This document shows positions 47,151-58,099 of a stretch of 64,000 nt of DNA, one piece after another. The stretch spans positions 71,693,558-71,757,557 of the forward strand of contig NW_026262668.1 of the NCBI RefSeq assembly GCF_021869535.1, read 5' to 3'. The notes under the pieces were generated by a model. The model saw only the letters and a list, made by a program, of their open reading frames with translations, was not told the DNA's origin and did no database searches. A program made the position numbers and the translations under genes. Position 1 is the first letter of the stretch; the number at the start of each line of letters is the position of its first letter. Source of the DNA: Mytilus californianus. Taxonomy: Eukaryota; Mollusca; Bivalvia; Mytilida; Mytilidae.

Positions 47151-47639
47151 AATCACACAAAAAAGTATTTTAAAAGATTATATCATCATTGTTATATCAT
47201 CAAGTAATCATAAAAAAAATCGTTGCACAAAACTTAAGTTCTATGGCTAATTAAAAAAATACGAAAAAAAATAATATATTCGGACGAGTTGAACATAAAG
47301 TAACCTACGATCAGTTTTCTTTTTAAATTCCTTTTTTTTTTTGTAATAAGAACCCCGGACTTCACGCAAATCATTTTAGTCCTCTGAACTAGATAATGTT
47401 TTGCACGGAACACATTGAAGACTCCAATGATCAGAGTTTCTTGATTGTTTAAATACCATGCTTATAAAATTTCACTCGTGAAAAAATCATTTGAGAAAAA
47501 AATTAATAAAAAAAGGGTATTTTGATTGAACACAAATCGCGGTTCGTTATTTTTAATGTGTTTCGTTGCAGCAATATCTTTACAGTTAAGGGAAACCCTA
47601 AGGTTTTGGTGTCCTTTGATTACTGTATAATATAATTAA

Positions 47640-47770
47640 AGGAGATTGATTGATTGTTGTTTGCTTAACGTCCAGAGGCAAATATTTCATGCATATCAGG
47701 ACGATATTAAAGGAGATGCGGGTATAGGTCAATGAGCCTTACAGCACCCCTACGCATTCCGCGAGAATAA
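47640..47770 (+). repeat. Probable dispersed repeat (AACGTCCAGAGGCAAATATT)
   Basis: TTGATTGATTG followed by TTTGCTTAACGTCCAGAGG and CCTTACAGCACCCCTACGCA. I recall this phrase as frequent in bivalve DNA, but there is no second copy in the window to confirm it. Confidence 0.35.
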
Positions 47771-49159
47771 TATACACAAAAGGAAATGTAGAAACAGTAA
47801 TAATGAAAAGTTTTGCTTTAAACACGTCGATACCAACAGTTTTTTTTTACGTTAGAATACATTTGAATAGTAATTTGAAAAATACAAAATGTAAACATGT
47901 CCATGATAAATTGACCGATCGACACAATGAAACACAATGTATTGTGGGCTATTATGAGTTACTATCAACTAAGAACATGTGGAATTTTGTTGAAAAGTTT
48001 GTTTTTTTTTCCATTTCAGCTCGAAATCCCACGTTTCTTCTTTTTACTCGTCTTGTGTAATAAATATAATGTGTATAGCATAATCTTTAATCTACACGCT
48101 CAGTTTTTTAAATTTGTCAACAGCTTTATAGTTGGCCTTTTTTGTCTTGTCGCAGTAGATAAACAGGTTTTGTCTGTTGATATGCACTACTAGTGCATTC
48201 ATTTGAAGTATTTTAGCCATAAGTCTTTTATTTGCTAATTTGATTTTTGTAATGATAGATCATAAAATCTATTGTGTGTCAAAACAACATTTTTGAGTTC
48301 ATTTTACGGATATTTGTAACTCGTTTTCTTAATTTTACGAAATTACTTCCGTTGTTTTGGAAACCAGGGTGTTAGTTCAACTTATATATTATAGGGGTTT
48401 CTTGTTGTTTGATTGCTGTCTCGTGAACACGTGTCCGTTTTTTGTGTTTATTTATCCATAATATGAATGGATTTAAAACACTCTTTTCTAAGAAACGAGA
48501 CAACTATTCGCGAATATGTGCGTAGAACTTGATATATATCGTGTTCTGTAAATGTAAATACAAATGAAGAAAAAGTAAGGAAAATTCTTTTCTGGCAATC
48601 AGTGAAAAATTAAGTAATATGTCAGTTATAGACAACTGTAAACGCATAGTAGTCTATCATGCATTACAAATCATTCAGTAGATTGGTCAATCGCCAAAAT
48701 AAAATAAAATGCTTTTTTTGTAAACAAACACAAATACATGCATTGACGGCAGCATAAGTATGAAAAATAATACATGTCCATAAAAGGAGATATGTCCAAC
48801 CTGTTAAATGCAGCTGTTTTGTTAATTTGAAAACGAATGGACGGATCACAGCCATTGAATTTAGAATTGTACTTACTTTTTTTTAAATTTGTGTTTCAGA
48901 ATCTATCCATGAATTAAATATGTTCACAATACCTTTTATATTAGAATAATTAAACAAGAGCACCCAGTTTAAAGGTTGTTATTACACTGTTACGGGTTAT
49001 AAGCACCTATAGGTAACTGTATGTAGTCTTCAACAATGAGCAAAACCATACCGTAAAAGGCATCGACATTTTTTCTCTCGATTACTTGGTGATGTCACCT
49101 CTGAATATACTCATTCTTTCAAAAGAATCTTTTTGTTGCGAGTATATAAATATATTCAA
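47771..49159. other. Intronic sequence without recognised feature
   Basis: AT-rich; the short frames at 47803-48193 and 48664-48855 have no family features. Confidence 0.45.
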
Positions 49160-49370
49160 AACCTATTCCTATAAACTTTCATGCAAAAACTTTTATTTTA
49201 TTAATGGACATGTGGAAAGATAGTAACTACGTACATCCCCATTAAGATGGTCCTGACATATTGTTATTGCGTGAAGTCTTTGTTTTCGACAGCCAGTGAC
49301 CGACACAATAACATTTAAATGCCAGGTGTCCATGTCCACACTGTTATGAAATTCATTCTAAGATCTTTGT
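49160..49370 (-). repeat. Inverted-repeat arm A' (partner 46985-47150)
   Basis: Reverse complement of 46985-47150, with CGACAGCCAGTGACC, ACATTTAAATGCCAGGTG and TATGAAATTCATTC. Confidence 0.75.
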
Positions 49371-49470
49371 CTTTATCGGTAGTAGCATTGATTCTATTTT
49401 GAACTGTTTAAAATGCATACCAAAACATCTATTGCTAAGACTTACGGTTCTGCTTCCTGTTAATATTTGA

Positions 49471-49515
49471 ATGCGTGACGCAAGAGTCCTTAGACTGTAG
49501 ACGAACGCGCGTCTC
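49471..49515 (+). ncRNA. Decayed hammerhead relic
   Basis: GTAGACGAACGCGCGTCTCG matches the 3' half of the 57337 ribozyme, with one A lost from GAAA, and the following AAGCCTGATATCTTCGATGAG matches its flank. The CUGAUGA core is no longer readable. Non-functional. Confidence 0.5.
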
Positions 49516-50264
49516 GTGTACAAAATTATAAGCCTGATATCTTCGATGAGTTTTTTTTATAGTAATATTTGTTTTGCTTATTGTTGAAGATCGTACGTTG
49601 TCGGTAAACTGTAATTGTTTACATCCTTGTCCAGTGGTCTTTGATGGATTGTTGTCTCATTGACAATCGTCCGCGATTATGTCTATTTATGTTTATGTCA
49701 CCTGAACCAAAGGACATTTTTGAGCTATCTTCATCACTTGATGTCCGTTGTTTGTTAACTTTTACAAAATTCTCCTCCCATAAAACTCAATTGCCAATTG
49801 GAACAAACTTATTAACAAACATCCTTATAGTATATAGTTTAAAGTTATGCCCAATGAACCATCCTGTATACTAACATGACCGCCATGGATTGAAATAAAT
49901 AAGTCAGCATTACCCTTAATGAGATTTTCCCCATTTTGCGGTTTTGGTAATAAATAAAGTAGATGGCGAAAAATTATCAGCAAAATAAGATCTTCTAATA
50001 AGTCAATAGACCAAATCGCAAGTCTATTTTGCATAATTGTTGCCTTTAAGTAACGATTGTTTTGCACATAATTTTATTTTTCTATCATCTTGAAGATTTT
50101 GATATCCAGAGCGACATTTTAAAAAGCCATACAGATCAGCTAGAACGTTTATATCTTTCATCACACAGTGTGGGAACGGAACTTTACGTTTTCTTTAATT
50201 CAATATCATTCCGGAGACTGTCAAGCGGGGCTCCGTCACTCGAAAACATAACAAGTTGCTAAGT

Positions 50265-50700
50265 CTAAGGTTTGATTTACACGCATTTTACTGCATAGAT
50301 TTTCTGCTTTGAGATTAGTCAACGAAAACATTCTACATGTATATATAAACCAATTAAATAATGAAAATGTAGCTGATGAAAATGATATGTGTACCAACAT
50401 GTTTTCTTTAAAATGATGGAGCTCCGAGTAAATCCGATCAAAACTGTCACACAAAAGCGAAAAAAAAACTGCCCCCCCAAAAAAATAGAACAAAACAATC
50501 GTTGCTACAACAATTTTAACATTTCACCTTTACTGATATATAATCTTAACACTGAAAATTTAATATCCATTGTCGCAGTAGAAATTTGAATAAATTCGTT
50601 ATCTTAATCGTCGGAAAATGTTATTGACTGTACAAACGCATGTGCATTTACTGTACAATCACTTGGACCTTTACTGAACAATCGCTTGGCCAAAATTCTA
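50265..50700 (+). repeat. Inverted-repeat arm B (partner 57590-57890)
   Basis: GTTTGATTTACAC, TTTAAAATGATGGAGCTCCG, AAATCCGATCAAAACTGTCA and ATTGACTGTACAA occur in reverse order and orientation at 57590-57890. The arms span about 7 kb of intron. Confidence 0.8.
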
Positions 50701-50934
50701 ATATCTGGTAAACAAAAATTGAAAGGGTATATAAATGATCAAATGCTTCTTCTTCGTCGGTGCAAGAGAGAAGGCTCCAAGGTAGGACAGTAAAACATCG
50801 CGGAACTTGAGTAATATGTACATGGGCTTAAACATTTTAGTTACTGATAAAATATAATTCTAACATATACATGTATACAGTATATATATATATGTACAGT
50901 TATTATTATTATAATCCTTCAAATTTTAGAGTGG

Positions 50935-51160
50935 AGATACAAGTTTTGAAAGATTCTATAGGAATATTAACTCAGGTAGAGAATTCCAGTCAGAGATGGT
51001 GCTGGGAAATTTTTTTTTAATAACGTCTTTATTAGTTGGACTTTGTCTATATGTGTCCCTATTGCGCCTATCAGATTGACTTACATTGTCTTTTTTTATT
51101 TTATATACCATAGTAAGTCTTGTTGTAGTTCTTCTACTTTGTACGTTATCAAATTGTAGG
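50935..51160 (-). pseudogene. LINE reverse transcriptase, C-terminal fragment
   Basis: The - strand from about 51160 reads DNVQSRRTTTRLTMVYKI, then RRNRDTYRQSPTNKD, then FPSTISDWNSLP. The RR-x3-RL-x-MxYKI block and the WNSLP ending are the C-terminal signature of CR1/jockey-like LINE polyproteins. No flanking element on this side. Confidence 0.75.
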
Positions 51161-51169
51161 GGAATTAAT

Positions 51170-53579
51170 TAGGTTAAAAACTGTACCTGATGTTTAAAAC
51201 TTTTGTCTTTATAACCGTTGAAGACGTAGCTAGCTGTCTCAGTCTATGGAAATTGCGAATCGAGAAAACCGTTTCTTATGTGGAGTCGCGATATTTTTTA
51301 ATGTGAAATTGTAAATATGCAGACACTTCATGAAGAAAAATTGTTTTTTGCGATAAAAAAAACATTTAGTTGCAAAATATATAAACACGTTCAGTCCGAA
51401 ATTAATTCACGCGACAAACAGAAGAGTTTTATGTATTACCATTACTCAGTAGAGTGTGAAGTCGAATATTGTGAGCCTTTCAAAGTCGTTTTAAAGGAGA
51501 AAAAAGCCAAATTGACCAGTTAAACGAGCAACAAGGTAACATTTCTTTATGGACATATAAACTGCTAACCTATCTTTTAAATATATACGAAAATTAAGTC
51601 TTGAAATATGACCAATATCAAAGTAAGAGCAAAAGTTTATGTCCTTGTAAAAATTGTACTGCTTCGTTTTTCTTTTGTAAATGAATAATTAAATGCTATT
51701 TATTTTATTGTAGATGCGAAGTTTTTTAATGTAGTTGCGGTATGTTTTTATTGTAACTATACGTTTCATTATCAGTTTTTCCCAACTGTTTACTGTCAAA
51801 ATGAATGTTGATGTTGAGACATCTTTCGAAATTCTTAATTGTTCTTTAAACATATTTGTATTAGATTAAAGTTACATGACAGATGTTTTCCACTTGTTCC
51901 ATTGATTGACAGCGTTTGATTTTGTCAGATTTTATGGACTTTCCCTTTTTGAATTTGCCTTGTTCATTTTTTTGTTATACTTTTTTATATGTGAAGAATA
52001 AAATCAAGGCATGTTGTATAGACCGACCCGAATTTTCGTTTAAATTGGTGGCATCGGCATAACATCTATTAAATTTCTATATGAATACGTCAAAAAAATG
52101 CATTTCCGATATCCTTTCTACATGTAATCTGTATAAATGGTGTTTAAATCCTAAACACAATTCTAAATACATTGTACGTTGTTTGCGCACTTTTTTTAAC
52201 ATATTTAACTTCGTAACATGTTTAGATTGAACAAAGTGTTAAGGATTGTGTTTATGATCATGTTTAGATTAGAAATTAGTGTTTAAGTCCTAAAATCTTT
52301 TAATTATAAAACACATTTAAAAGTGTTTATATTCAAGACATGTGTACATTTAATGTGTTTACTTAGAAATGGTGTTAAGTTACAAAACATGTAATATCAT
52401 AATTCTAAACACGAGTTTTCAGGCATGTCAAATAGATGATCGCTGGAAAATAAAACTTACATTAAGTAATGGAAAAGAAAAACGATTCCTAATTAACTTA
52501 AAAATTATGTTCTTACTTTCCACTTTTTAATCTATCGAATGCAGTTCTTGGCCTTTTTAATCGTCATGCATAATTCGATAAAATTGCAATAACATTACAT
52601 CAAATATAGTTTTTTTTCAGATAAATGAGTGCGAAAAAAGGTTAGTATAGATATTTTTTGTCTCGCCTCTACGATATAATGGAGGCGTGCTGTTTCCAGT
52701 TGCGTCGGCGGTGTCAACATGTTTTTTTTCATTTGTGATAAGGTAAGTTTTTTAAAAGGGGGACAACTAACGATAAGTAAATGGATATTTGGTGTTTTTA
52801 TTAGCATTGGCATATTGTTATGGAGATTATACGGCCTCACCTCCTGAACGATGGTTCATTGACTGCGAAAGTTTTGCATCGCTTACAGTTAAAGTTTTTG
52901 GTTAGGTCAGTTTAAGGAGAACAATTTACAATAGGTCAATGATATATTTGGTATGCAGTTGGAACAGCATTATTATATCTCATTTCCAGGGAGATTATTT
53001 GGCCCTGGAACTTCAGTCACGTTTCATAAACTTTGAATGTTTAGCATAATAAATGCATGATAAAGTATTTTCATTTTGATTTCAACACCATTGCATTTAA
53101 CTATTAAAGTTACATATAGACAGGACAGATGATACATATATCTGTGTCAACACTTTATTATTCTAGAGTGACACTACACAGACATTTTTTTTCAGTGGAA
53201 GGTGGTAAATACTATGCAATGTTGATTTGAAAAACCAAAATTGATCGACGGGCAGGGGTTATTGCGTATAATTGGTTTATTATGTACGTACATCATCTAT
53301 ACGAAATTACAGTGATACTTTGCCTGTACCATCGAACCTGTCATGAATAATTGTCGATTTTTCTACTTTGTCTGGAAGTATTGTGCCATATTATTATATT
53401 ATGTTCATATCAAAAGTATCGCATTTTTATTAGAAAAATTTCGCATTGGAAAAGTTTTTCATAATAAAAGCATATTGCTATTCTATTAGAAAAATGTCGC
53501 ACTCATATAAGAAAAAAAATAGCATTATTATCCTTTACAAGTGATTATGGCGTACAATGCAATTGAATAAGTTCAATGG
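51170..53579. other. Intronic sequence without recognised gene
   Basis: Short frames at 51317-51523 and 52595-52840 carry no recognisable domain. 52140-52410 repeats short phrases such as GTGTTTAAATCC and ATTCTAAACAC. Confidence 0.4.
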
Positions 53580-54125
53580 CTATTCCACTGTCTTTGGTAC
53601 ATCATTGTCAAAGTATTTGGACACCTCAAAATTATAGATCGTGCAAATAGGTTTTATTTAATGCAAATGTATATTTACTCTTATAAATACAAACTTGGGA
53701 TAAAATGTTCAAAATACATGGCAAGTTGAATATACGTTTGTTATTATAAATACCTCTATGTTTTAAAAAGAATAAACAAGTACTTTCCGATGAATTTACT
53801 TTTATTCCTACAAATTTCAACATTCGTCTGAGATTTCCCCACAACTACTCCTCATAAGAAACGGCTTTCTTGATTCGCACTATAGACTGTGTCTAACTTT
53901 CTCTTCATCTGATCAACGTTTTGTAAGGGTATCAAACGGGGGAGATAATTCGACGACTGGACGAACAAATGGTGTATACATTATGTTTTCAACCTTACGA
54001 GTGCATTTCTTTAAACTTCTGCGAATAAAGCCTAAATGGTTTATCTGTAGTAATTGTTATATAAAATAGTTCTATATATGTTCCCCAGTCAAGATCATGG
54101 CTTATAGTTACACCTAAATATTTAC
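53580..54125 (-). pseudogene. LINE reverse transcriptase, central fragment
   Basis: At 54123-54090 the - strand reads KYLGVTISHDLDWGTYI, the conserved KYLGV block after the catalytic palm of jockey/CR1 LINEs. The following 500 bp keeps pieces such as WGNLRRMLKFVGI, with frame changes and stops. It lies between the other two LINE fragments in matching order and strand. Confidence 0.72.
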
Positions 54126-55324
54126 TATTGTATTATTGACAGACGCCAATATATGATAGCGCAAAATGTGATTAAAGGAAGAAGGATTACAGTGGGATAT
54201 CCAGTGACGGAAAACAAAAGAAAATTCACTCTTCTTATGATAGAGTCGAGAAAGTCAATAATAAAACAATGCCAGTGACGATACTGATCAAAAGATATTT
54301 CTAAATAATAATTGTTCATTTTAAAGAAATTATTTGTTAAACTGTGTTATTAAAAATATTCATGCAAATACACGATGTTTTATGTTCAGTATTTACCGAG
54401 ATAATTGCATTAGAAGCTTGTGAAACTGAAAATTAAGAATTGCCAATCATTGCTGCATATTGATAAAAAAAAATGGAAAAATCATGGACATACAAAATTT
54501 AAAGATCTTTCGGGTCACCAATTTTTGGAGTGTTCCACAAAGTCCTTAGAATGTTACAATTTCCCAAAATATACTTAGTTTCACATTCTAAGTTTTCGAG
54601 TACACCGGTCTGTTCTTGTCACATGAAAATTCAATATAGACATATCGTTTTTTTCATGAATATAACAAGATAAAAGTCTGTCTGTGCTTGTTAAAAAATC
54701 AAAGATAAATATTCTTATAAAGTAGGCATCTTTTTACTATTTTTTATACAATTTTAAGAAAAGGTCGTCTCGATTTTTGTACATGTATTTGCGGTCTTCT
54801 CGATCTATTCACACTCAATGTTTACATCGAGATAAGGTGCGTTTGGACTTTTTCCCTGGCTTTCTCTGATCTAGCTGTATATATATACGGATAATTAACA
54901 TGTTCCAGAAAGGTATACCGCAAGAAGAAAAATAAATCGAAGTTGGTACTCCAGGAATTTATGCGCATAGCAACATTTTAAACCAATTTTACATCAAGCT
55001 TCTATAGCCTGCTGTACTCGTCGTTTGCTACTTGGGAAATGATAACATTAAATGGAAGTTTCGTTTTTCTTTTTTTTACCAGAACGTTTTCCCGTGAATC
55101 CATAATTGATAGCGTCCTTGCTAAAATGGGACAAACATTGAGAAGATCTAGTTTTCAGTGTTTACAGGGGAGGTAATATTTTGTCACTAGATTTCCCACT
55201 GGATTAAGTATTTGAAAGCATGCATAACATACCAATTTTCAGGGTTAAATTCTATCTGTCAGTCCATTTCCCATTATTCTCAACTAGATAAATCATATTG
55301 AAATAATTTTGTATCTGAGAAATA
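54126..55324. other. Intronic sequence without recognised feature
   Basis: Nothing gene-like. The LINE catalytic DD region would be expected between 54125 and 55800 but was not found. Confidence 0.4.
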
Positions 55325-55659
55325 TATGAGGCGCCGATTTAGTCAAAATTATGATATTTAAGAAGATCCTGAAATATTTTAAGAACTCCATAATTCGAAT
55401 TAAGGATATCCTGAAATATTTCAGGACCACCATAATTCGAATTCAGAATATCCTGACTATTTTAGGACCTCTACAATTCGAATTCAAAATTTCTTTTATT
55501 CGATTTCAGGACCTCATTACTTCGATTTCAGGATATCTTGAAATAAAATTCTGGAGGTCCTGAAATGTTTCAGGATATCCTGAAATCGAAATATGGAGGT
55601 CCTGAAATATTTCAAGATCTCCTTTAATACAAAAACTTTGACTAAATTCGCGCCTCATA
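55325..55659. mobile_element. MITE with TATGAGGCGC ends and internal palindromic repeats
   Basis: TATGAGGCGCCGATTTAGTC at 55325 and its near-exact inverse, ending CGCGCCTCATA at 55659, bound 335 bp. The interior repeats a 40-50-bp phrase built on CAGGATATCCTGAAATATTT and TAATTCGAATTC, itself palindromic, about six times in both orientations. No ORF. Confidence 0.82.
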
Positions 55660-55799
55660 ATATTCAACTATATGGAGGCCTATTTGTGCCAACGGGGATT
55701 ATCTGAGTTGACATAATTTACCTCGATAAGTCAACATTATAAGGTATTTTGACGACTTATACGGATTTTTATCTCGACAAGTCATGAAACTTTAGCAAA

Positions 55800-56560
55800 A
55801 TGTTTTTGCATTACAAGTAACGTGTTCTGTTAAAAGTTTAAAACATGTGTGGTCAAAACTGTTCCTTGAGGGACACCAGGATCAACAGCTATCTTAGAAG
55901 ATTTAACACCACTTAGAAGTACCTGTTGTTGTCTGTCCACATAAACGTCTGTTTTAATTTTAAGTTTTGAATTTAATTCCATAACAAATCAGTATATAAG
56001 CTAATATTTGATGGTAGACTTTATGAAGGCTTTCGAAAAGTCTAAAAGTATAAAGTCAATTTGGTTGCATTTTGCAAGACCTTAATTTGGACACTGATAA
56101 TGAGTTGGGTATCACAAGACCTTTTACTCCTTAACCCATGTTGAATGTCATTTAGTATATTATATTTTGTAAGATTTTTACGGATATTAAATGTTTAAAT
56201 GTATTACAAAATTTAAAAACATATACCAGTTGACGAGATTGGTCTATAATGGGTATTATCATGCTTGACATCTGGAATAGGATCCCAGTCCCAGTGGCGA
56301 ATCCGTGTGGGGGGGGGGGGGGGAATCCGGGGGTTGGAATCCCCCTTTTTTGACGATCAAAGCATTTGAATGGGCACATATAGTTGGAACCCCCCCCCTT
56401 TATCCTGGGTTAGGACCCCCCTTTTATAAATGGCTGGATCCGCCCCTGCGTCCAGTATCCACGATTGAAAACCCTTAATAAACCTACCATCTTTTAAATG
56501 GGATATTGTACCGTGATGAAAATTGTGCAAAGATGCTTAGATTTGTAGTATATACAAAGG
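55800..56560 (-). pseudogene. LINE reverse transcriptase, palm fragment split by a MITE
   Basis: The - strand reads, in order: GRFIKGFQSWILD (about 56500-56450), the MITE, DPIPDVKHDNTHYRPISSTG (56290-56225), FILLDFSKAF (about 56055-56024, palm A) and SKIAVDPGVPQGTV (about 55895-55857, palm B). YRPIS, LDFSKAF and GVPQGT are defining motifs of CR1/jockey-type LINE reverse transcriptase. Indels and stops make it inactive. It precedes the fragments at 54125-53580 and 51160-50935. Confidence 0.82.
56292..56448. mobile_element. GGATCC-type MITE inserted in the LINE palm
   Basis: Starts CAGTGGCGAATCCGTG and ends CTGGATCCGCCCCTG. Flanks AGTCC and CGTCC give a 4-5-bp target duplication. Removing it with one target copy restores the LINE reading frame. 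Contains a G run of about 15 near 56309-56323. Confidence 0.85.
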
Positions 56561-57199
56561 GTATTCCTTAAACTTCCAACTACTGTTAAATTTTAAGTGA
56601 TTCTGAAAAGTATAGGGTGGATAATCGTCTGAGTGAATGGTCCAAATTCTATTTAATTTATCTACTCTATATGTGGGATATTTTGTGAAAATATAAGAAG
56701 TGGCAATTCTTACCTTTCATACCTTTAGTTTCATTGATAAAAAATTATATGAGCTTGTCCAGTGTCCAGTTTGAAGGTCATTTGATTTACAGTACACATG
56801 CATGCACGTTCTGATTTAATCAATATACATGTATGAAAAAATAAACAGTTTGAAGGTAAACTTATAATAACTCAATCCATTCAAATTGCGTAAGATTCAG
56901 TAACAATGACCGGTCCACGTCATAGTAAGTAATAGGGGTAAACTGGGTAGGGAGAAAATGACAGATATTTTAAGTTCATTTTTTATTATAACGAATAAAA
57001 ATTTGTCAACCTAAAGTTTTGCTATCATTTCAAAAACATGTTGTTCTGTATTGGTATAGTTTTCAGATCTTTTATTTGCGTATGTAAGGCAATAGAAAGT
57101 TTGGGCTTCAAAATAAAATTGAGAATGGAAGTCTACATAATTATTGACTTCATACATATGGTCATAATTAAAAATTAACTGTTTACTAAACTTTTAATA
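56561..57199. other. Intronic sequence without recognised feature
   Basis: AT-rich, no motif assigned; possibly decayed upstream LINE sequence. Confidence 0.35.
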
Positions 57200-57415
57200 T
57201 TTCGAAATACTAAGGAATTTCTACCCCGGGAAAAGATTAACTTAGCTGTATTTGGCAAAACCTTTCGGAATTTTTGGTCCTTACTGCTCTTCAACTTCGT
57301 ACTGTATTTGCATTTTTTAAACTTTTTTTATTCGAGCGTCACTGATGAGACTTTTCTAGACGAAACGCGCGTATGGCGTACAAAGTTTTAATCCTGGTAT
57401 CTATGATCAGCTTAT
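57200..57415 (+). repeat. Hammerhead-bearing dispersed element
   Basis: Reverse-complement relative of 10020-10250 and its duplicate: shares CCTTTCGGAATTTTTGGTCC-like text, the ribozyme and the TGGTATCTATGAT tail. Confidence 0.75.
57337..57378 (+). ncRNA. Hammerhead ribozyme, CGCGCG stem III family
   Basis: Stem I CGUCA (57337-57341) with UGGCG (57374-57378). Core CUGAUGA (57342-57348). Stem II GACU/AGAC-like (57349-57361) with one A-A mismatch. GAAA 57362-57365. Palindromic CGCGCG 57366-57371. UA then cleavage after 57373. Apart from the stem II mismatch all conserved positions are met. It lies antisense to the receptor transcript. Confidence 0.78.
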
Positions 57416-57589
57416 ATAGATACTCTAAGCGTGCCTTAGAAAATAATGTATTAACAAAAATGACTGTATTTATGTTCTTATGTATTTCAATGTTTCATAG
57501 ATCAATATTATAGGATAGACAAGAAACAAACAAGGAAATACATGTAATATATTTTATGAATTTGGACAAACGATTGTATAGTAGAGACC

Positions 57590-57890
57590 AAGTGATTATA
57601 TAGTAAGCGAGCAAGCGATTGTACAGTCAATAACATATTCATACGCTAAAAATGTTGCAATAACGAATGGGTTTTCTATATGTTTTTCTCAGGTTTTATT
57701 GTTGCTGTGTGATAGTTTTGATCGAATTACTCGGAGCTCCACCATTTTAAACAAAATGTTTGGGTGCAAATATCGTTTTCATTCTGTATTTAGTTTTTGT
57801 ATATACTGTACCATTAGAATATTTTTGTTACCTAATCTTGAAGCAGAAACTCTATGTAGTGATATTAGTGTAAATCAAACCGTTTAAAAA
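57590..57890 (-). repeat. Inverted-repeat arm B' (partner 50265-50700)
   Basis: GTGTGATAGTTTTGATCGAA, CTCGGAGCTCCACCATTTTA and GTGTAAATCAAACCGTTT are reverse complements of arm B. Confidence 0.8.
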
Positions 57891-58099
57891 AAAAGTTTTA
57901 CATGTAAATTAAAAAAATTCAAGTTTTTGGCCAACACAGTTTCCATTCACCACAAATATTCACTCTTGTAACATAGTATCAATTTTATGAAAAAAAAATC
58001 TGGTGATGTTCATTTGAGGTTCCATTTATACTGTTTGTGCAACAGGAAATTGTCCCGAATTTCGGGAACTTACTAAGATTAACATCGGCATGTACTCAC

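Larger units (their letters stand above)
46733..58099 (-). other. Receptor intron, about 11.4 kb
   Basis: Inferred from the donor at 58099 (GAAGAG|GTGAGTAC on the - strand) and the acceptor at 46733-46735, which join in phase 0. It holds old LINE fragments, MITEs, hammerhead-related repeats and two inverted-repeat pairs. No intermediate coding exon was recognised, but a small one cannot be excluded. Confidence 0.65.
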
